Of a DNA stretch of 64,000 bases, positions 11,162-29,500 are shown in pieces. A model generated the notes under the pieces. The model saw nothing but the letters and a program-made list of their open reading frames with translations, had not been told where the DNA came from and did no database searches. The first letter of the stretch is position 1. Every line of letters begins with the position of its first letter. The stretch is from Ectocarpus siliculosus (Eukaryota; Sar; Phaeophyceae; Ectocarpales; Ectocarpaceae): positions 1,014,954-1,078,953 of the forward strand of contig FN647938.1 in assembly GCA_000310025.1 (NCBI GenBank), given 5' to 3'. Made by a program: the position numbers and the translations under genes.

Positions 11162-12596
11162 TCTTCAACTTAAGCACGTCGTCCTCGGCGAGGTGTGTTG
11201 GCGCCCAAAGCCGTTATTAGTGATAGGGGAAGTGCGAGTCGTTGAAATGGATTGGTCGAAACGCTACTGTTGATGTGGTTTGAGTGTTTTCAGTGCGTGC
11301 TCCCTCTCCCTGCTTCCTGCTCCTTCTTTTGTTTTGGTGTGCGGGCCCGGACGTGGCAGCTTTCCATCATCTTCAGCACATTATCGGGAGGTTTCTCAAT
11401 ATCGCAAGCCCTTTCTTTTTTTTTTATCCCTGGGATTTTTCATGTAGTGTTTGGAAGTGGCCTGGCGAGGTGTCCCTTGGCCGACGAAATATGTTGGGTG
11501 TTAAGTCTAGCTGTTGGTTGTTGACGGGCGTTAATTGCTGTACTCTAGATGCAAGGTTGGGGGTTGTTCGAATTGGGAACGGCTGGTAAAGGGAGAAGCA
11601 TGCATCACGTTGATCTGTTCTGTGCAGCAGAAGAGCTCCATGCGCGCGTACATGTCGTTTTCTATTGGTCCGTGGCCGCCAACAATTACTCAGCCTTTTG
11701 TTTTGGGCGTAGATCTCTGTCAGCTTCCGGCAAACTTTGTTTTTCATTCGGAGGCCGGAGGGGCAGGGGAGTGTAGAGGATCGGAGCGACTGGAGGGCTG
11801 GTGTGGGGTTGCCCAGCGCTTCACTTTGCGTTTTTTTGCGTGTGGCCATACTCCGTGTTGAAAACCCTCAATTATTACGTTTCTCTCGCTTTTTTTTTTT
11901 TGTGGTGTTGAGTGAAGAGCGGAGGGACCGCGACTTTCGCTTCTTCTTGGTCGCTTCTTTGGAAACGAGAGATTTGTCACTATTGATCACCATGTGGTTC
12001 TTCATTTCCTGGTGTAGACGTGGCTACAGATAGATACAGTGCACCCTTTCTTATTTCTTGCAGGTAATAGAGGTGGTTCACAAACGCACGGAAAATTTTC
12101 ATGTTTCTCTCCCGGCACGACCTTGCCCGCACAACAACTACCTGCGGCATGTAGCCGCTTAGTTTTACTTGGTCCTCGATGTCGCACACTTTTTATTTGC
12201 GGGACGCGGGAAATAAAATCATCCACAAGAACTTATCTCTTGGTCCACCGACAGGTAAGTGCTTTTGTGTGCGTTACCGTTGGGTTAATTTTTTGTGTCC
12301 GAGACTCAACTGTGAGGTAGGCGTTCGTGTATATTGCTGTGCGGTGACCCATCCATCTAGTTAGTATCTGCGGATGATCGATATCGTTTGATGTTGCGCG
12401 CTTGCTTGAGGAACATACATACCTTTGCAGGTAGGTTCCTCTCCCCCGAGGCGAACAAATAGCGCCAAGGCAGCTTGATGCTTCTCCTGGTGAAAGTGTG
12501 CGACATGTCTTTTATGAACACGATATTATTCTGGAGCGTTTGGAGTATTTTTTTTTTTGTGGAATGTACACGAGAATATTGCACTTGTTTGTACGT

Positions 12597-12728
12597 ACAA
12601 TTTCATTCCTCAAGTATACAGATGTTTTTGTACTTAGCACCAGCTGGCATCACTGATCACTGATACGGACAATTTCATTCCTTAAGTATACAGATGTTTT
12701 GTACTTAGCACCAGCTGGCATCACTGAT
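12597..12728. repeat. Two-copy tandem repeat, ~71-bp unit
   Basis: Units starting at about 12597 and 12668 share ACAATTTCATTCCT, AAGTATACAGATGTTTT and GTACTTAGCACCAGCTGGCA, followed by TCACTGAT. They differ at about two positions, so the duplication is recent. No coding content. Confidence 0.85.
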
Positions 12729-13142
12729 GACATAAATCATCAGTGTATAGATTTAAAAAGACTCGAAATAAGTCCAGTACGCAGCCGGTTTTTTTTCCTC
12801 CACTCACTGAAAAGACTCCACCACATCGCGTTCGACTGTGGGTATATCTCGAATGGGTAGTCTTTCTGTGTGTGTATTTAATATTCTTTAATTCCTTAAG
12901 TAAGTATGGAACACGGGGTGGTAGTCTACTCCGCACAGAGGAAGAGTGAAAATTGACACCAATTGCATCAGCCGCACAACCTGTACGGTTAAGGTTTCAT
13001 ACATACCCACCCACCCGCGGGGTAATAAGCGTGAATCGCGACACACTTCTTCTTGTTGTACGCACACTATTTCTGGGTGGTAAACACAGTACACATACAA
13101 TACGACAGGTATTCATACATGCATACACATAACCGCACTGAG

Positions 13143-13186
13143 ACTGACGTCTTTTCATTGGTCAGCCGGTTAGCGCGGTCGATGCT
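13143..13186 (+). repeat. tRNA-like (SINE-type) dispersed motif, copy 1
   Basis: Contains CATTGGTCAGCCGGTTAGCG followed by CGGTCGATGCT, preceded by ACTGACGTCTTTT. Four copies occur in the window (here, 41498-41540, 53869-53914 and 55206-55250), with a fragment at 54344. The core resembles the D-arm and anticodon-arm start of a tRNA, but the 3' half is missing, so it is not a functional tRNA gene. A tRNA-derived SINE head is an inference. Confidence 0.55.
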
Positions 13187-13627
13187 GCTGTAAATAATAT
13201 ATAATACACAGCACAACACATGTTGCAAGCAGACAACAAAGCAGTTAGTTGTTTCTGATCTCATTTGACTCAATTTTCATGGCGTGCGTTGTTTTTTCAT
13301 TTCTCGAAAACTCTAACAAATCTGAGACCTCCATCCCAACCATCTCGCCCGTTCTGACCATGGTTCTACACGGGTCACGACAGCATAAAAATACAACTTC
13401 TGTTTCGCTAGGCTTCGGCGCTGCAGCAAGCGGGGACAACGAATGAGCCGAGAGGCCAAGGACCAAAATACATATCCTGAAAAAAAAATCACTGGTAAAT
13501 GACAAAGAATGGGGGGGATATTGTAGTCATCCCCAGCCGCGGAGACCCTAATTGCGCCGCCGGCTCGTGTCGACTGCTGTGTACTGCTGCACCACCACCA
13601 TCAACAACAACCCCCAGAGAAGTGAAC

Positions 13628-19880
<6,253 letters not shown>

Positions 19881-21830
19881 CGAAAAGATGGAAGAGGGAT
19901 AGTCGAGTGAGCTCCCCCCGGCTGAAGATGAAGCCGCGCGATGGCTAGGCGGCGGTGGGCAGTCCAATCATTGGAGCAACAGAAAGAACACAAGTGGTCA
20001 TCGAGAGTCAAAACATTTGATAAACGATAGAGGTCAAGACACACACAACAGTCGCCGATAGATGGTCCAAACGGCAGACACGAGTGTGTACGAAATCCAC
20101 GGGTTCTGTCTGTACTGACAAAACTCTTGGAGGCGTTTCGTGTTGGTGGCGACAGTGTCGGCGACTATTATTGCTGCAAACGGCGACCCAACGACAGGAC
20201 GTACCGTCCGGAACTCTGCTGCTGCGATCAGCGACGACGATGGATTTCAGCTTTCTCTCGGTGTCATCTTGAAACACCAGCGTTTGGGGCCGACTACACC
20301 CGAATTTGGCTTTCCGGGAGAAGAAGAGTGGTGGGTGTTGCTTTGTCTGGTTGAATCAAGAATATCGAAGACGTGGTATTCTCAGCAAGCGCCTTCGAAA
20401 ATCGGGAAATCTACAATCACAGCTGCCACCTCTCCACGGTGTTAGCGAGGGGTACCTGCCCATCGCACACTTTGGCATGATGATACTCTGCTTTTGGCTG
20501 TGTGCGTGCGTTGTCAAGACGGAGAGAGAGGTAGATACGATCGCCTCGCCTTGAACGGTTCATGGCTGATGCTTCATGCGTGTGGTCCACGCGGCGTGCA
20601 TGTCATTGTCTCGCCGTATGTATGGTTGCCGTCCATGATGAAGTTCATGGAAAAAATCAGCTTTAAGGAGGAGACACTTGAGAAAAATGAAGATTCTTCC
20701 AAGCCAAGGGCCCCCGCCACTCAACAAATGAACTGTTTGGTTTCACTCAAAATCGCCACCAATGTGGCCAAACTTAGGGGTTTCTCAAGTGGCAAGAGTC
20801 GATAGAAACGCGTTTGATTCACTCTGTCGTATGGACGTGATATGGAGTACATACATACATGTAGAGGACACAGCAGGAAGGTGTGCGTTGAACAAACCTT
20901 GTAAATAAATGCATCACGTGTTTGAGTCTCAGCACGGGGATTGCTGAGATTTGCGGCAAAAGCCTCTCTCCACGACGAGCATGAGTTTCTGCGGCGTGTG
21001 AGCCCGTGTCACATGATGTCCGCTCTTCTTCCAAAACATGTCGATGTGTTGCTGCCTGTTTCTCCGCGTGGCGGATACCAAAATCTTGCCCCACACTACT
21101 ATTGCTGCTGCTGCTGCTGGTCGTGGTACTGCTATCGTTCCTGTGACCTCCACGAACCGTCCACGCGCTCTGTCGGGGCCGCGTCCGTCCGTGGCCAAGT
21201 GTAAACAAGAAGAGGAGATGGGAGCCAGCCGCCGTTCGTTGCAGAGAGAGTGATGATGCTGGTGGCAAGTTGTTTCGTAGGGAGGGCTGAGGCTCCAGTG
21301 GACATCAGCGAAGGCAGGCAGGCTAATAGAGCCCTACCAATCGAACCCTCTTGGCGGGGGTGTTGCCGTAAAGTGGTCGCATGGTGTGTGTTGCCAATCG
21401 CACAGCAGCGCAGTTGGGTGGGAACGTCGGAACCGCCCGTTGATTTTTTTGTTTTCTTCTCATTTTTGAACAAAGTGTACCCGGTACCCAGAACAACGAC
21501 GAGATCTACCCACGGAGCCCCCCCGCTCTGCATCAAACCGCACAAGACAACAGACAAGCAACCACCACAAACAACGCGCCGTTCCACGCACAACAGACAA
21601 GCTTGGCTTGGCCGGTAAGATTGCCAAGCCCTTAAAACCCGTCTTCGAGTCTAGCAGCTATTGTGTGAACCGGAGCTTGCTTGTCTAGTATTGTTGGTAG
21701 GTGGGCTGGGGATGTAGATTTTACAGCAGCACAGCAAGTATTGTACAGCCACAGATAGATAGAGCGGATACGTTTTGTTTGGCCGAGGCTGGGGCTCTTA
21801 CTGTAGGTCTCTCCTCGTGTGGGCTATAAC
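19881..21830. other. Intergenic, no gene seen
   Basis: Between the aroB stop and the ankyrin gene. Several open frames of 60-150 codons occur on both strands, but none shows a recognisable motif or splice pattern. A short GCT/GCA trinucleotide run lies near 21103-21120. The aroB 3' UTR and the ankyrin promoter must lie here, but I see no signal I can name. Confidence 0.45.
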
Positions 21831-24549
21831 ATGGCCGCTATCCTGGTAAGTGCGAAGTTCTTAACCGGTCTCAGAATCGGTGCTCCACTTCTGTATGCTA
21901 TATGTCGCAGGTCATGACCAGCCAAGAACCATGCATGCGTACAGCCCGGGCAGGGCAGGAGGACCACCCTGAATGGGGCAGAGGACACCATCTTCGACCT
22001 CGTTTGCGCCGAGACAGCTGCAGAGGAATGGGCAGAATGGCTTCTTACTCCGTTGAAGTATGCCGCGGCTGCGGGGAACCTTGACCTCGTGATGAAGCTG
22101 CACATATCAGGGGCGAGCGGGAATGCTTTTCTACTGGCAATGGGGAGTGATCAACAAGGGCTTGCGCGAGAACCAACTTGACACAGAGTAACGACATGGG
22201 CCAAACCCCTCTGCACCTTGCCGCCGGCTTGGGCTGTGACGATATGGTGCCCCTGATTCTTCAACAAGGGGCTGTCGTGGATGCGCTGGATATCCAGCGT
22301 CGGACCCCCTTGCACCTCGCAGCAATCGTAGGCTTTTTTCCTGCGGTGGAAGTGCTATTGGCTGCCGGAGCGGACTTGAGCCTCCACTCTGGTGATAACG
22401 ACGAATCAGCGCTGGAAACGGCTGCCATTAATGGGGATGTGGATGTAGTGCGAGCAATGGTGCGGCACGGGGTGGACGTTAATGCTCGCGACTCTGAAGG
22501 CCTCACTGCGCTACACGCGGCCGCTGAGAGCAATCAGGCAGGCGCGATCGATGCGCTTATCGAAGCAGGAGCGCACGTCAACGCTCGGGGGTGTGTGGAA
22601 AGGGTAAGACACCGCTCTACGTGGCAAGTGCAAGCGGTTCACTAGAGGCTGCGTTGGCCCTGCTGAGCAATGGTGCGGACGTGGACGAGCTGGCCAGTTA
22701 TCGCCGCACTGCCCTCCATACTACGGCCAAAAGAGGACACACTTCTGTTGTCAATGCCCTTCTGGATGCTGGCGCGAGGCTTCATCTCCGCACAAACAAG
22801 TACGACAGCGGAGATACGCCGCTAGACTTGGCCGCTAAGAAGGATCATGTCGACATCGTTCAACGGCTAATCCGGCGAGGTGCCAGGTTGAATGCCAGAG
22901 ACGCAGATGGGTTGACTACCTTGCACAAGACTGCCTCCGAAAACGAGGCAGATGTGATCGATGCGCTTGTGGCAGCAGGGGCTGAAGTGGATGCCCTTTC
23001 TCCAGAGAGCGGCTTTACGCCCCTCCACATAGCGTCCATCGACGAGTGCTCCGAGGCCGCCCGCTCTCTCCTGAAGCATGGGGCTAGCATCTGCACGATG
23101 GACACCAGCGGTTGCACTCCCCTCCACTTAGCGGCCGACGGAAACTCCTGCGAGATTATCATCACACTCTTGGAGGGCGGGGCTAACGAGAATTCGCTTT
23201 CCGGTGATGGCGAAGCGCGCCTTCACGTGGCAGCGGCGCGCGGTAGCGTTGCTGCGACACAAGCCCTGCTGGCTGCTGGCGCAAATGTCGACCTCCCGGC
23301 TGACAAAGATGGCTCGTCACCTCTGTCGATAGCCGCGTTGAACGGGCACGCCGACGTGACGGAAGTTTTGAATCGTCACGGAGCGGGTTTGGGCGCGACG
23401 GACAGTGAGGGGTCGACTGCTTTGCACCAGGCGGCGTCGGAGAACCATGCTGGTGTTGTTGACGTGCTTATCAAGGCTGGGGCGAGTTTGGAAGCGCTGG
23501 ACAATGCGTCCAGGACGCCTCTGATCGTGGCCTTCGACGATTTCGGCAGGCGTCCGAGAAAAGATGCGCATGTCACTATAGTTGCCCTGTTGAAACATGG
23601 GGCCAACGCAAATGTGCAGACCAGCGGTTATCCACTACTTGCGTACGCAGCGCATGCTGACTCCCTTCCAGTAGTTGAAGCACTCCTCGCCGCTGGTGCG
23701 GAGGTAAACGCCGTCAGCAACTTGACTGGGTGCACGGCACTGCATGTATCCACGGAGCATCAGCACTCCGCCGTCCTGGAGGAACTACTTCGGAACGCGG
23801 CGGACACGGAGATACACGCCATGCGTGGCCAGACTCCGTTGCACGTAGCCGCGGACGGTGGCCATGTGCACTCGATCAATTGTCTCATCGACGGAGGCGT
23901 TATGGTTGAAGCTCAAGATGAGGATGGTCGGACACCTCTTCATGTTGCTTGTTCGAAACTGGATTGCTCAGCTATACACGCCCTCCTGAGAAGCGGCTCC
24001 GACATTCAAGCGGTGGACAACAGCCGGTGCTCTCCCCTTCACCATGCAGTGAACCGCATCGGGCATTGGGAGTCTGCGGCCAACGTGGCTTACGCAGTGA
24101 ACCTTTTGTTGAGATGGGGTGCAGATGAAAACGCCGTAAACTCACAAGGCGAGACCGCTCGGGAAGTTTTACAACGTTTCTCTTCCTTTCCTGCGACGTT
24201 CCCGGACGACACGACGCAAGTTCAACGCCTGCTATCAAAGTCGCCGCAGGATAAAACATGGCGTCGTCGCGGCTGGCTAGTCTTGGGTCGCACTAGACCC
24301 AACAGGGTAAAGCCGAAAGCCAAGAACGAGGGAGCAAGTACTAGGAGTTCGATACGGAACGTTCGAGCGCGGGATTCCGCAACTGGGGCAAGGTTCGACG
24401 CTGCGGCGACGCTCGAGCAGGGAGTAGAAGGGACCATTGCGCCAAGGGAAAGAGATGCTACTGCTACTGCTGGCTTGAGCAACTTGGTGGCGGCTGTGCT
24501 TGGTTTACGCGAGGAAGATGTTTTCCGGAGTATCGTGGGGTTCCTGTAA
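21831..24549 (+). CDS. Ankyrin-repeat protein, with two frame breaks
   Basis: A mini-exon ATG at 21831-21845 (M-A-A-I-L) is followed by GTAAGT; the next exon probably opens at 21954 after CAG. From there about 20 ankyrin repeats (GxTPLHxAAxxG, then xxLLxxGAxVxA) run to the stop at 24547-24549. Ankyrin repeats form protein-binding solenoids; the partner is unknown. The C-terminus after ~24250 is basic and low-complexity and ends L-R-E-E-D-V-F-R-S-I-V-G-F-L. The ankyrin frame switches twice: between 22150 and 22180, and between about 22588 and 22615, next to a G5 run. Repeat spacing continues across both, so they are single small indels: sequencing errors or recent inactivation. No transmembrane segment or effector domain is seen. 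No repressor or viral origin is shown by the sequence. Confidence 0.85.
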
Positions 24550-26011
24550 TGTCTGTCCAAGGTGTAGTATCCTGATCGGCGAGTGTTTTTTTTTTCGAGC
24601 GATAGTAGTGAAGTTTCAGGCAGGTGTGGTAAAAGTCCGACAATGTTTTTCGAATTTGAACTCAGAAGGAGGAAATGCAATTTGGTTTTCAGAGTTCATT
24701 TCGCATGGATGGCCAACTTGATCAACTTGATCGGGGTGCGAGCAAACATGTGTGGAAGGAAGCTGGCGTCCATGGCGGGTATCCAAAATGCAGGTATCGG
24801 TAGTAAAGAAACATATAATCGTCGACGGTTGGTAGTGGGCCGTTCGCAGGACCCTTGCGGGGTCGTCTTGTGTCGGCGGTACGTTTAATAGTCGTCAGTC
24901 AGTTGGGGTTGGCTTGACGCAGTTGGGGATTAGCGAGTTCGGCAGCAGTGTTGGCCTGGTCTGAGTCATTTGTAGCTGCTCAGGGCTTGTGCTTGAGGCG
25001 GTATTATTCACCTCTGCTTTTGACACACCTCGGCGTGCATCAGTCATGGAAGGAATTCGGCGACAGGAGGCTTTGACGGGCTGAATGCACGCGTCGTCAG
25101 CGGATTTCCTTGCCTATTTCTCCAGACGGCGTGTTTGACTGGTTGAAAATGACAACAGTTGCAGTCGGTGACGGCCATCGACTCGGCGTCGAATCTACAG
25201 GGGGGATGTTTTCGCACTGCTGTAAAACCTGTCTCGGCATGGTCGACAATACTGTCCCCCGTGGCGGCATGTCGACGAACACGGACCACCTTTTACGTTA
25301 CCAACTTTTCACCTCTTGGCTTCTTTTTCGCCCGGTGGATTAACCGAGTTGTGTGATGATGTGCATTCTATGTCGTGTAGGTGGTGACGTGACCTCCGCT
25401 GGATCCTACCAGACGAAAAAGTGTGATATGTACCAATACTTTGTGTTGTCTGGGTCATCACGGCTGGGTTTCGTTTGGTGTGGAAGGGGGAGGCGTGTCA
25501 AAAGTGCCAAATGGCAACCTCACCCGTTATTTCGCTCCTTCTTGGGGGACAGGAACGTAAAACAATAACCAGCCTCGACACAAACCGGCACTGCGCACTG
25601 GTGTATCTTCCTCTTCCCAAGTTGAGATCGAAAAGCGGCTAGATTATGTCACTGAAACAGCCGATTCTGTCGATAGTAGTGGCGGGGGGCTCAGTGGTGC
25701 CGCCATCCGCCAGCCCATTTCACCTGCAATAAAGCGAGCGCCCGGCACCGCTCAGCGAATCAAGGAAATACGGCTGTCCACCTTTTCCCCGCGATTTCCA
25801 TCGGCATTATTGAGATCCCCCCCCCCCCCCCTGCTTACGATCACACCTTCTACCTCTCACGCAACTTCTCTCGCAATTTCGACGTCGGTTGGCTGTACGC
25901 AAGTCAACAACCACCTAGGAACAACACGAAATCTCTGCAACCTGTCTCTTCCGAAAAAAGACCAGAGGACCCCACCAGCACACGATCTACCAAAGGTTCA
26001 GTCACATCACA

Positions 26012-26310
26012 CAGCGTAGATTCCATCCTACACCACGGCCGAGCAGCCGTCATCTTCCACCTGCGTCTCGAACCCCACGACTAAATTTTATAGAAATCAA
26101 ACCACTAGACTAGTCAGCGCTGACTAGTCTAATGGGTTTGCTTTCGGCTTCTATAGATCTCTCTACTTCAAGGCTGCTCACAAAAGCACCGAAACATCTT
26201 ACACACAGCGTAGATGCCATCGTACACCACGGCCAAGCAGCCATCGTCTTCCAGTCGCGCCCGTGTCTACTTCAAGTCTGCTTAAAACGGCACCGAAACA
26301 TCTGGCACCC
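26012..26310. repeat. Two-unit tandem repeat carrying a hairpin insertion
   Basis: Unit 1 starts at 26012 and unit 2 at 26206, both with CAGCGTAGAT..CCATC.TACACCACGGCC and ending with CTACTTCAAG..TGCT and GCACCGAAACATCT. Unit 2 is continuous (~100 bp), while unit 1 is split by the hairpin at 26089-26155. The uninterrupted unit serves as an empty-site reference for the insertion. Confidence 0.7.
26089..26155. repeat. Hairpin element, copy 2
   Basis: Same family as 1090-1165. The centre is CTAGTCAGCGCTGACTAG with flanking arms TATAGAA..ATCAAACCA and T.GGTTTG..TTCGGCTTCTATA. The left arm has lost GCCGA and a few bases have changed, so the hairpin is imperfect. It sits inside one unit of a tandem repeat. 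Confidence 0.8.
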
Positions 26311-26527
26311 ACGTGCCAAACAAGAACATTATTCGAGGCATCCATATCACAGGTGGCGAAACAATCTGTACTGGGGAGTACAATCTCATCAGTCCAGCGA
26401 TCAAGACCTACTCACTAAACCGAGCAGCCTTTTCTGCCGTGCGAGGTAGAGAGAAAGAGGAAGAGGTAGACGTTGGCGCGTGAAAGAAACACCACAAAAC
26501 GGCGCCCTCTATCATCTCTGCTGTTGC

Positions 26528-29500
26528 TCATTCGTCGTCGGAATCATCGAAGGTGGTTTTTGTGGCCTTGCGGTCCATGTCCACATCCTTGGCGAAAGCC
26601 CCATAGAGCTTGTGCTCCTTCTTCTTCACGTGCGTCCCGAACTTCGTCAACGCCTCCGGTACAGATTGATTCGCGTCCTGATGACGCCAATCAACGTTCC
26701 ACAAGGGGGGGCGAGGGAGTCGCGACGAGTACTTGACTCTTTTCTTGCGGGAGAGGGAGATAAGTCGGGATACTCACATCGCCCGAATCATGCTGCCCGC
26801 TCTCTGTTCTACCAAAAAATCATCGCACGCGCGGCGAAGCCACGCGAGACACTTAGGGCGTGGGAGCTCGGCGACTACTCCTCTTCCTCTCGCAAAAAAC
26901 ACTGGATGCGGAGTATCCCATAGTTTCTTGTGGCAATCTAGCTGGCGAACCAGCTAATTCGTTGTTTTGTGCATACTTTCAGGTCGGCGTAAATTCTCTC
27001 GGCCACGACAACTCCAAGGTCGACTGCACCCACCGTCAGGCGCGGTTGAGGTTTTCTTATCGACAGAGTCAGGCAGCACCGCGTCAGCCCGAAGGCTGCC
27101 GATCTTTGTGGGGCGTTTTTTCGTGCTACCGCTGTTCTCAAATCCTTAAATCAGGCCGAAACCAAAGCGAAAACAACCCTCGACACGCGTTGCGAAGGAA
27201 CCTGCCCCTCCCCTGTTTTTCCCACTATTTCTTCTCTCACCTGGAGGACGTTGACCAGCTCCCCCGCCCTTGCCTTGTCCCCCTGGTGGAAGTATGTGTG
27301 CGAGACCCCCTTCTTGCCCGCTCGGCCTGTCCTGCCTATCCGGTGAATGTAGTCCTCTGGAAAAGCGGCGGGGGGGGATAGGGGCATGACACGCGTGTAC
27401 TTTGCCGAGTTCTGAAATAAAAAGCGTCCTTGCCGCTGGCGTTCACAGCATGAACAAACGCCGGCAGGGCGCAGGAGCTAACGATAGCAAAGGTCACCCT
27501 CAAGAATAACACGGGGACGAAGACAAGGGCTACCAGAGCCGTCGACAGCACCGACACCCGAAGCATCGAATGGAAGAGGAACACCGGAGCTGCCGACATG
27601 GGCCGCAACATTCGCCCAGAAGAAGATGAAGTGCATGCAGCAGCTCCCGGCAGCACCGCCGCCTCCGCTTTGTACATCGTTACCGTAGGCTACCATGAGG
27701 GAACACGGAAACACAAACAGGGGCACGGCCAACGCAGGGGAAAACTCACCAATTGTGAGGGGGAAGGAGTAGTTGATGACATACTCCACGTCCGGGATGT
27801 CCAGACCCCTCGCCGCCACATCCGTCGCTACCATGAGAGGTCGCTCCTTAGACTTGAACTGTCCCAGCGCCCGCTCGCGGTCCGCCTGAGAAAAAACAAG
27901 AAAAAAGGTACGGAAAAAAAGACGGTACGACTTCACCTTGCCGATCTCTTCATCACAATACGTTCTCCTGTCTTGCCTGACGATCGGAAGTATATCGCCA
28001 TGGAGGAGGCTCGAGACAACGAAACATCGGTCGCACACGCCATCCCGGCACGGAACCGGCAGCAAACGAGGCAGGCGAGAGGCAAGTGAAAGCAGCCTAA
28101 CGACCGCCGCCCCCTCGAAAAAAAACGTCCCTTTGTGGGATGGCTTGAGAGGTACTGTTGTCGCATGCATTATCCTACCCTCCGAGCTTGCTCCCCCCGT
28201 CAGTCCCTCTCTCCGTTCCACTTCTGTGTATTATGTAAAAACGTCCATAAATCGCACCTGCCCCTTGTCCCCGTGCACCGCGACGGCGTCGAAGTTATTT
28301 CGCTGCAGGAATTGCTCCAGTCGCGCCGCCTCGCGCTTGTACAGGGCAAACACCAGCACTCGATTTTTCCTGTGTGAAGTCAGCAGCAGACGCGTAGCAG
28401 CAACAACAACAGTACAGCAGCAGAAATCAAGCATCAGCGCTAGAACACGGAAAAGTTCGCAGGGCCAGCCGCAAGGGCAGCAGCAACAGCGATCTGAACA
28501 GGGAACGTCTGAGACAGCCGTAGCCACCAGCGGGTGGGGTGTGGCGGGGCGTTAGGTGGTAAGCGCGTTTGGCACACTGGATTCTGCAGCGCGACGAAAC
28601 GTCAAGAAATGATTGGAAAACCGAAGCGCTGCTACCGTACAGGAGTGGTGACGTTGTCGTCGGCACGCGAAACAGGTTGCACACGTGCCACAGACATTAT
28701 GCGCGGCAAAGGAAGGACGTGCCACCCCTTGAACCTGGGAATTGACAAATTCCATCTACAAAAATAACGAAAGAACAGTTGCTCAGTCAAGAATCCTACA
28801 CTACAAAACCCTCTATACCGTAGTCGAGAGAAGAAGAAACGAGCTTTGGGCAAAAAAACAAAGAGGTTCTATCTTTAAGTTGTGGAGCGTTCTGAATCCC
28901 ATCGCGTTTGGGCTTGCAACTAACATCTATGCCGGAGTTGCAGCGGTGATTTCACCGCTTGGTTCAGCACCCAGCCACCACCACCACCGTCGCACCTGGA
29001 CTTGTGGCACGTGGCGAGCAGCCGGAGGAGCTTCCCGTCCCGCTCCCGTTCCTCAACGACCTCTACGTGCTGCTCCACACGGTAGTTGGCCGTCAGGTCG
29101 TCGGCACCCACCGTCACCTGGTCAACAAGAGCAGACACGATCGTAGCAACGACAGAGGCGGCACGGGTGTGAATACAACAATGCCGGCATATCTAAACCT
29201 GTTCCTGCTGCTGATGCTATTGATCTACATTGCAACACACTGACCCTTGTCAAGCCTCCTCTTCCGTAGGAACCTAACACGAAAAACACGAACAATCTCG
29301 CGGTCGCAGGTGTAACCACAATACAACGCGAACGGCAGTGCCACTGCATGCTTTCAGCACTACGCTGCCACGCTCAACAAACTGCATTCCAAGATACACG
29401 CTACTATATCCGCCGGTCACGATGGAACCGTCCTTCTTGGCAACAGCAGCCAAACATGAGACACCATCTCGAACGCTACGTACCGCGACGAGGTGAGCAC

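Larger units (their letters stand above)
8386..13627. other. Gene-poor region with assembly gap
   Basis: No recognisable exon found. It contains a poly-C and poly-T/G rich stretch, two LINE tails (8810-8897 and 10350-10480), a low-quality segment with a 100-N gap, a tandem repeat (12597-12728) and a tRNA-like dispersed motif (13143-13186). Unspliced reading past 8385 from the LRR exon gives a Gly/Ser-rich then hydrophobic segment to about 8585, which may be chance because a good donor occurs at 8386. Confidence 0.45.
24550..26527. other. Convergent intergenic region
   Basis: Separates the 3' ends of the ankyrin gene and DBP3. No gene seen. It contains a poly-C run near 25818-25831 and, at 26012-26310, a tandem duplication of a ~100-bp unit interrupted by the second copy of the hairpin element. 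Both 3' UTRs should lie here. Confidence 0.5.

Noticed and set aside
13143-13186. Functional tRNA gene
   Set aside because: Only a 5'-half resemblance; no T-arm or acceptor-stem pairing follows in any of the four copies.
13499-13627. In-frame upstream ATG of aroB at 13499
   Set aside because: It would add 43 residues before a hydrophobic signal that must be N-terminal for plastid targeting; ATG 13628 fits the presequence.
27478-28221. Single 247-codon minus-strand frame as an unspliced helicase part
   Set aside because: Only its centre (27885-27750) is helicase motif V sequence; the flanks are intron with good splice sites and unrelated residues.
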